Of a stretch of 64,000 bases of DNA, positions 57,769-64,000 are shown one piece after another; positions within the stretch are counted from its first letter, which is position 1; each line of letters opens with the position of its first letter. This DNA is from Kalmusia sp. IMI 367209. Taxonomy: Eukaryota; Ascomycota; Dothideomycetes; Pleosporales; Didymosphaeriaceae. The translations under genes and the position numbers were made by a program. The stretch lies in assembly GCA_027946365.1 (NCBI GenBank), contig JAPEUQ010000019.1, positions 186,001 through 250,000 on the forward strand. The letters run 5' to 3'. Under the pieces are notes generated by a model, which saw only the letters and a list, made by a program, of their open reading frames with translations, did no database searches and was not told the origin of the DNA.

Positions 57769-59075
57769 CTACCCCTGACACAAAACTCCACTAATCCTCA
57801 ACCCCAGATCCAGCACTGCCAAATGCTCATCACCACCATCCCCTAACCTTTTATCCACCTCACTAAACAGTCCTGTGATTCTCACCTTCTGCAGATCACC
57901 CACTCTTTCGTCAAATAAAACCCTCTCGTACAGCTGCCCCACTGTCTGCGCTGCACTCCATCCTTCTGCTATCATATTCTCGACCACCTTGGCGATCTTG
58001 TTGTATTGTATCTGTGACTGCGCGGATGGAAATATTGCAGTAGTAAGAGACTCGAGGGTAGTCTCAGGGATGACACCCGCGATTTCGGCGATGTGTGCAG
58101 CGGTGACTGAAATAGAGGACGGCGCAGAGTCGATGTCCATTTCATCGTCATCCTCGACGACCGCGCGGGCTTTCCGTTTTCCCGTCGAGGCGCTCTCTTT
58201 TTGCACTGCGCCGACGAGTCTCGCAGCAGATTGTAGAAATGTAATTGCTTTCCTGAGATCTCCTTCCGCGACACGTACAAGCTCTTCACTTACGCCCTGG
58301 TCAAGAGTGACCCCTTCCAACTTCGCGATATCCTCCACTCTCTTCACCGCATTTCCCTGGTCCAGACTCTTGAACCGGAACTTCGAGCATCTGCTCGCCA
58401 GCGGATCGATAATGCGCGTAACGTAATTACATACGAGGCAGAATCGTGTCATTTTACTGTATGTCTCCATCGTCCGCCTTAGCGCGCTCTGCGCATCTTG
58501 CGTCATGCTGTCCGCCTCATCTAGCACAATAATCTTGAAGGGCGGACACGGGTATTTATCCCTGTACCGCACCTGCTTCACCCCACCCTCCGCCTCCTTG
58601 TCCTCGATCATGATGTTGTGCGAAGGCGCAACTGAGAGTTGTTGCCGTGCGAAGTCCTTGACTTTTGCGCGTACGATCGAGATACCGCGTTCATCTGAGG
58701 CGTTGAGTTCCAAGACGCGCGACTTCATAAGTTCTGGGCCGTATAGTTGTTTTGCGAGCGCGAGGATTGTAGAAGTCTTGCCGGTACCTGGGGGCCCGTA
58801 GAAGAGCATGTGGGGAAGGTTGGCGGACTGGAGAGTGCGGGATAGGATCTGGATGGTGTTGTCTTGGGCTGTGACTTCAGAAAGTGTCTTCGGGCGGCTG
58901 GTATTGAATCAGCACCGTAAAACTCATGATACCTATATGCAGAGCAATTGGTGCCTTACTATTTCTCTACCCATGGTTGTAATCGGTTCGTTTCCGGCTT
59001 GCTTGTAGGGGCTTTCGATGAACTCGCTTGCGCAGCGGCAGCTTGCCGTGCCTTCAAATTGAAAAAATCTGCCAT
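57769..59075 (-). CDS. RFC2: Replication factor C subunit 2 (clamp-loader ATPase)
   Basis: Exons 59075..58960 and 58897..57769, intron 58959-58898, give 414 residues. Residues 1-38 form the usual short N-terminal extension. AAA+ motifs follow: Walker A G-P-P-G-T-G-K-T (73-80), Walker B V-L-D-E-A-D (about 163-168), sensor and the R-C motif A-S-R-C-S-K-F-R-F (about 206-214). The box [11 protein letters not shown] and [11 protein letters not shown] place it with yeast Rfc2/human RFC4 rather than the other small subunits. A 30-residue loop before Walker B and an acidic patch (E-D-D-D-E-M-D-I-D) are fungal insertions. The complex loads PCNA onto primed DNA. The gene is tail-to-head with the next minus-strand gene NPL4, 404 bp apart. 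Confidence 0.93.
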
Positions 59076-59479
59076 CTCCGCGGTGTCTATCAGGTGTAGG
59101 ACCGTATGTTCAGGTTGGGGTTGGGATCGTTGTGGTGGAGCAAGGCTAAAGTGGAACGCGCGACGCGTACAAAAAGAGCAGTCGCGCGTTCACGTTGGGC
59201 GCTCGGACCATCATTCAAATCCCCAATCACGTCACCACAGGCACCACAATATGGTACCTATTTTCAGTGATATTTATTTAGATATTTGCTGCTCGATTCT
59301 CCGAAAACATGCATCCCGCATTCCCTTCCATACAGAGGCCATTACCGTACTATCTATACCATCCTACGTGCCATGAACCACGACCTAAATGCTAAACTTT
59401 TTCCGGAAAGGGTACCGTAGGACCGATACCGCACGATCGAAACAAAGACGAGGAACCTAAGGAGCTACTCTGCTGGAAA

Positions 59480-61521
59480 CTACTTTCCTTTCAAGCTAAC
59501 CCCCTTAACCCTCTTAGCTAATTGAACTGAATCGGAGTGGTCGGAGCCATTAGATGGCTGCCGCTGGAGGTGGTGCCCTGCGGTCGCACCCCTCCCTGAA
59601 GAAGGAGAATGGTAGGAACGTTTCTGGGGGCGCTCACCAGCTTCTTTAAGTATCGTCAATAGCGTAGCCCAACCACCTGTGTGCTGTAGCTGTAGACCAT
59701 CTGACAGGTCGTGCTCGGAGGCGACCTTAGCAAGGAGCGATTCTTCGTCCTATGAAGGTTGCTATTAGTAATGAATATGTATAATGGAACAGAAAAGTAC
59801 CTTCTGAAGAATGCCTAGGCTATGGATGAAGGATAAGAGATGGAAATTCGAGATGGCAGTAAGCCCGCTGGTAGTGTTGAGAGCCAACCCATTTGCTTTC
59901 GCGTTGAGCGCCTTTGATAATGATGTAAGCTCTTGTGCCTCGCCCATCGCTTCTCGATTTTCGATAGGGAACTTTGGCCCAGTAAAAAGTGGGTTTGGTT
60001 GATTGGGAAACCCATGTGTAAGGGTGACGAGAAGGTATTCGACTGGAAATGCAGGTTTCGCGTTTTCCTGTACGTTTGCACCGTACTCGTTCTTCTTTCT
60101 ATAGAATACCTCCGGGATGTATCGTGCACGGTTGAGAGCTTCGTTATCGTCTTCTGACTGTGCCAGCATAACCGACGGCTCTGCCGATGGCTCGATGATG
60201 TCTGCCTTGACCATCTCTACTGCTGAATTCGATGCCTGATACGCTGCGATGCCGATTTGTCCCTCCTCGTCACCACTGACTACACATGTTACAAAGTTCG
60301 ATCCGAACTTGCCGGTCTCGCTCCACTTGGTCGGCCGCGGGTATTTTGCTTGGTATCGTGCTGCGAATACAATTTCAAGTGATGAAAGAAAATAGGAATC
60401 AATATGTCGCTTGCAGACAACGCTGCCGTCTCCTGCTCCGGCGTCGTCCAAGTCAGTATAGATGACACCAACTCTCTGTAGTCCGCAATATCGCGCCAAA
60501 TCATCGATCTCTTTCTCGTTATCCCATTCACCTAATGAGATTCCGTCAGATTCGTTGACCTGCGGTGGTTCGTAGACGGCCTCTACGACAGCTTTGGTTC
60601 CCAGCGGCACTTCGGTATACTCCTCGTATCGACCGTATAGATAGCCAAGTCGCTGGCAGCCTGTCGTCCTCCAGAAGTTGAGAAGATCATCAACGATACC
60701 TGTTGATGCGAACTCGACGTGATCTACCATCCGAAATTCCTGAGGTTGTAGCGAAATTGCACTGGGTTGGCACTTTGTGCAGATGCCGTCGGGAAAAGGC
60801 TTGTGGCCAGAAGGACAATCCGGCCGTACACGATAATACGGTTCGGTCAACGGTGGCATGTACGAGGTCCCGCTCTCCGGCTTGTTTTTCCCCGCGTTGA
60901 TCTTCCTCAGATACGAATGAAATGAGAGGTGTTTGATTTTCTTATCTGCCAGATATTCCACCGCATACGGCTCGAGCGGCATGCAATAGTCGCACATGCC
61001 CTTCGGTCCGTGTCTGCACATCTTCTGGTCGTGTTTCCGCGGAATCTTGCCATCGAGCTTATCTAACCTATCGTCGAGTGGCGACTGCTTGACCACCTCC
61101 CAAGGGTTCTTTATGAGTTGTGTGGGGGAGCCGAGGGGTATGGAGGGCACTTCGGAGGAATCGACGGGTTTCCCATTCAAGCGGGCAACACCTGTGGGAG
61201 CTGCGGAGTGGCCATTCGGTACGGTAGTCTGCTCATCGAAGCCGAGGAAAAGCTGGTCACCGTGCCTGGGATGTATGTTAGTTTTAGAGGCGAGGCGTTA
61301 GAAGCTACACACTTTAGCCCGACCTTCTCGAAGGTGACACCTCGCAGCGTGTTTAAGAGTCGTGCATCGCCTCCATGCGGCTTGTTGCTGACGGTTATGC
61401 TCGAGATATCGACAGTCGGTGGCAGCTTCTCTGCGACTTGTGGTATGATATCGGGAAACGCGGTCGTAGGCTCAACGGTGAGCCGAAACTGGCCCTCTTT
61501 GCTAACGAAGCGGAGTATCAT
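59480..61521 (-). CDS. NPL4: Nuclear protein localization protein 4 (Cdc48-Ufd1 cofactor)
   Basis: Exons 61521..61313, 61265..59801 and 59749..59480 give 647 residues, the normal length. Exon 1 encodes an N-terminal ubiquitin-like fold ([10 protein letters not shown]). The zf-NPL4 domain follows ([17 protein letters not shown], then [12 protein letters not shown]). Next is the large MPN-like NPL4 domain with [17 protein letters not shown]. Exon 3 encodes a basic, less conserved tail, reached through intron 59800-59750. Npl4 with Ufd1 guides ubiquitinated proteins to the Cdc48 unfoldase in ER-associated degradation and nuclear quality control. Start and splice sites are clean. Confidence 0.95.
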
Positions 61522-61995
61522 AGCAGCATCTACTGAGTTGAGGTGTCTGTTGATGTTGAAGGAGTCACAGCGAAGCGTTGGCGCATTTATTGAAGAGGGC
61601 GAGGCGAGGGTAAAGGTGGCGGGGCGGCAGGCAGCTGTGCAGTATACAGTGGTGATCGTGAACTAAGGTTAGGTAAAGGCGTCGAAGGCCGCCGAACACT
61701 ATGACGCGCCCGCAGCGGGTGCAGGGGTTCGCTGGCTAGCAGAGAGCTTTAGCGAGGACCGCCGGGTGCGGAAAGGAAAGGACAGATATTTGGCAACGAC
61801 AAAGCCGATGCTAACTGATTGACTCGCGCCCGCAGCTGCGACGACACCACCTAGGTCCTCCCACCACGGTTTTCCCTTCTATGCTACCGCCGCTCATTCG
61901 ACCCTTTAAGACGCCGTAATCCCAACAAATCGAGCTGTACCCAACGTATACGTAAATTCACCCATTCCGACCGCGCTCGCTCCACCACCACTACC
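61522..61995. promoter_or_regulatory. Divergent promoter of NPL4 and SEC66
   Basis: A 474-bp head-to-head spacer between two genes of ER protein handling. No TATA box is obvious; it is GC-rich near 61690-61740. Co-regulation is a guess from spacing. Confidence 0.4.
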
Positions 61996-62787
61996 ATGTG
62001 GCCCTTCGACCTCGTCGACTGGGTAATGCTCAGCATACCCATCGCCTACTTATTCATCCTCGTCGGCTCCCTCTACACCTTCAGTAGCATCTACCGGAAG
62101 CGCAAGGCCTACGCCGCCGCCTCGCTCGAGCCCTGGTTCCCACCGCACCTCCAGCGCAACATCTACCTCTCGCTGCTGCACATGGAAGAGCCCAAGGTTC
62201 CCGACAGCATCCTGAAGGCTGCCCTGTTGCGCCGTGCGACCGAGGATATCAGTCGCATTATCCAGGTACGGAGCCAGAAACAGGCGCTGCAGGTGTTGCT
62301 GCAGAGGGGCAGTGTGGGGGATGATTTGTGGCAGAGATTTCAGCGCGCAGAGAAGGAGATTGAGGATGAGCTCAGGGATGTTGTGAACGAGGTATGTCTG
62401 CAAGAGTAACCTTTCGTATCGAGCTTTGATCGAACTAACAACGTCCAGGCTAATGCCTTTGCGCCCAACTGGGGTCAGACCATCTTCCAGTCCGCGTCCG
62501 AACTCTCGCAGAACACCCAGCTCCGCGAGCGCCTCGGCGAGATCCTCTCGACAGCAGAGTCCGAGAAGGAGTGGTGGAATAAGCGCAAGTCGGATATCCA
62601 GTCTGACTTCCTGAAAGAGCTAGACGAAGAGAAGGTGAGGAGCCCGGCGGAGGGCAGCATAGCTGGAAGTGTTGCGGGCAGTGTCAAGGGCACAAAGACG
62701 ATCAGCGACGATGATGCAGTGCTGGTGGAGAGTGGAGGCCCGGCGGAGAAGACAGGGAAGGGGAAGAAGAAGAAGGGGAAGAACTAA
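61996..62787 (+). CDS. SEC66: ER translocation protein Sec66 (Sec71)
   Basis: Exons 61996..62391 and 62449..62787, intron 62392-62448 (GTATGT, branch AACTAACA, acceptor CGTCCAG), give 244 residues. One membrane helix lies near the N-terminus (about 8-32), followed by Y-R-K-R-K-A and the Sec66 core E-P-W-F-P-P-H-L-Q-R-N-I-Y-L-S-L-L. A cytosolic helical domain (R-A-T-E-D-I-S-R-I, N-A-F-A-P-N-W-G-Q-T-I-F-Q-S-A-S-E) and a Lys/Gly-rich tail complete it. Sec66 is part of the Sec62/Sec63 complex for post-translational import into the ER. Length and order fit the family. Confidence 0.93.
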
Positions 62788-63179
62788 GTGTACGCGTGAA
62801 TCCGTTTGAGAAGTAATTGGGCTTTGCGGAGCAAATAGGTGGAGAGGTTACTGTGAATAAGTGGACAGCTCAGGGCCGCTCACACATTGCATTGCCGGCG
62901 TTGAGGTGTTGTGGCATAAGGATACGGCGAGATCCGGTAGGCGCTCTAGATACTCATTTTTTGTATGCACATCATTCTATACCACAACCGCATCCCACGT
63001 CGAATCGTTGTACTTCTTTAAATTGCAATGCTATGACGCCATGAACCCACATAGACCCAGCAGTCGGTATAATACACGCTGTCACGATGTAAAACAAGGA
63101 AATCCTGTCCTACACCAGATATACAATACTGTCCTTTTCCAACCTCACATCCTTCGTACCTTTGATTTGTTCATGCCAC
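62788..63179 (+). other. Convergent 3' spacer
   Basis: Lies between the stops of SEC66 and the Vps3844 gene. No feature seen. Confidence 0.4.
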
Positions 63180-64000
63180 CTATTTCCTCGACGGTCCACT
63201 AACACCAGCGCCAATAACACCTGGGAGCTCCTCGCTGCCGACCGAATACAGTAGACCAATTCCGCCCGAGATTAAGAAAGCGAAGAGAACACCACTGGTA
63301 ACGAATAGCCAAAATGGAACCGAGATGTCCTTCTTCTGGCACGCTGGGCCCCCCCAATGCGTAGTTCTTCTACGTTGCTCCATGCCTGTGTCGTTCAGAC
63401 GTATAAAGGTAGGTTTGCAAACGCAACCATAGCAATCTTTTGGGCCTGTCTTGCCACCTGATTTTTTTTGAATTACGGAGCATTCACCATGACCGGAGCA
63501 CTGGTTGGTCGCCTCAATGCAGGCGGTTTTAGATGCAAAGCAACGTGGTAGGATACCGAGGGGGGGAGTAGTGTCGTTACCCCCGTCGGCCTGCGTAACG
63601 ACAGGGAAATCTTCAAGGTCAGGAACGGCAGGATTCGGGGAAGTAGCAGGCTTAGGGGTGGATAGAGAGATGGGCGCCTCAGTGGGCTCGCGACGGGCGT
63701 GTAAGTTGGAGGGAAGATCGTAGCTGCCGTAGGGGTGGGCAGTGCGTTTGGAATGCGATGATGAAGGCGGCATCATGACCAGAGTGATGCCAAAGCTATC
63801 CTCTGCATACTGCGAAGTCAAGTCCGGGAGCGTTGAGAGCACTGTAGACAGTAGTTCTTGACCCTTATCAGCTCGTAGGAGGTCGAGGCGGAGGACGGTG
63901 AGGTAGTCGTTGTACACTGTAGGAGGCTCGAGCTTCGACAAGATGACATCGATTTTACTGGTCGAACTGTATGTGTTACCCTTGGGGTCTGGCTTCTGAG
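63180..64000 (-). CDS. Vacuolar sorting protein Vps3844 (DUF3844), 3' part
   Basis: The stop is at 63182..63180, and the frame stays open to the right edge, so the start lies outside. The C-terminal domain carries the EGF-like Cys pattern of DUF3844 (C-F-A-S-K-T-A-C, N-Q-C-S-G-H-G-E-C, D-C-Y-G-C-V-C-K-P, H-W-G-G-P-A-C-Q-K-K-D-I-S-V-P-F-W). One membrane helix and the conserved end I-G-L-L-Y-S-V-G-S-E-E-L-P-G-V-I-G-A-G-V follow. Upstream is a lumenal region with a hydrophilic Pro-rich stretch. Family proteins are type I ER/vacuolar membrane proteins linked to vacuolar sorting. The match is strong; the missing N-terminus is due to the window edge. Confidence 0.9.
   Translation of the reverse strand, partial: QKPDPKGNTYSSTSKIDVILSKLEPPTVYNDYLTVLRLDLLRADKGQELLSTVLSTLPDLTSQYAEDSFGITLVMMPPSSSHSKRTAHPYGSYDLPSNLHARREPTEAPISLSTPKPATSPNPAVPDLEDFPVVTQADGGNDTTPPLGILPRCFASKTACIEATNQCSGHGECSVIQKKSGGKTGPKDCYGCVCKPTFIRLNDTGMEQRRRTTHWGGPACQKKDISVPFWLFVTSGVLFAFLISGGIGLLYSVGSEELPGVIGAGVSGPSRK

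Noticed and set aside
1..64000. CRISPR arrays, operons, riboswitches or prophage
   Set aside because: The DNA is eukaryotic with spliceosomal introns; no regularly spaced direct repeats were seen.

Overview
The window is nuclear DNA of a filamentous ascomycete (Pezizomycotina, most likely Dothideomycetes). Genes are intron-containing and lie on both strands. Introns are 45-120 nt GT-AG with CTAAC/CTGAC-type branch points. Recognisable products are typically fungal: a nuclear complex I subunit, Npl4, Sec66, Rfc2, a thiamine pyrophosphate carrier, Ofd1/Tpa1, a Vps3844-type protein, a CAP59-like mannosyltransferase, a rhodopsin-domain membrane protein and small secreted proteins. Most models below were spliced by hand from reading frames and splice sites; no database search was possible.

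Layout. 0-9.6 kb: the 3' part of a CorA-like transporter, a She3-type coiled-coil protein, a small charged protein, the complex I 17.8 kDa-type subunit and a ThuA-domain protein. 9.6-19 kb: a frame-broken small cysteine-containing ORF, a CAP59-type glycosyltransferase, a multispan membrane protein, and a secreted protein with the catalytic signature of heat-labile-enterotoxin A-chain ADP-ribosyltransferases plus a Lys/Thr/Pro-rich tail. 19-26.5 kb: a DUF7730/F-box-like protein and three consecutive predicted secreted proteins (a HExxH zincin, a 619-aa cysteine-rich protein, a 196-aa protein). 26.5-32 kb: a housekeeping block with a TauD-type dioxygenase head-to-head with the TPP carrier, then Ofd1/Tpa1. 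33-46 kb: a lactonase-type beta-propeller, an ABCG transporter, several unknown small genes, a decayed S33 peptidase and a rhodopsin-domain protein. 46-50.4 kb: a gene-poor tract holding one intact small secreted cysteine-rich protein and the remains of a second. 50.4-64 kb: a Zn2Cys6 transcription factor, a GPI-type Ser/Thr-rich wall protein, a lipocalin-like conserved protein, RFC2, NPL4, SEC66 and the end of a Vps3844 gene.

Functional themes. The housekeeping genes serve mitochondria (complex I subunit, TPP carrier), ER import and quality control (Sec66, Npl4), replication (Rfc2) and oxygen/translation signalling (Ofd1/Tpa1). Between them lies a large secreted complement, including effector-like small proteins and the ADP-ribosyltransferase-like gene, which fits a plant- or host-associated lifestyle. 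That lifestyle is an inference.

A recurrent oddity: several otherwise well-preserved genes (zincin, TauD dioxygenase twice, Zn2Cys6 factor, probably the She3-type gene) are each broken by a single extra base beside a short homopolymer. This suggests assembly errors rather than several independent gene deaths and should be settled with reads or RNA.
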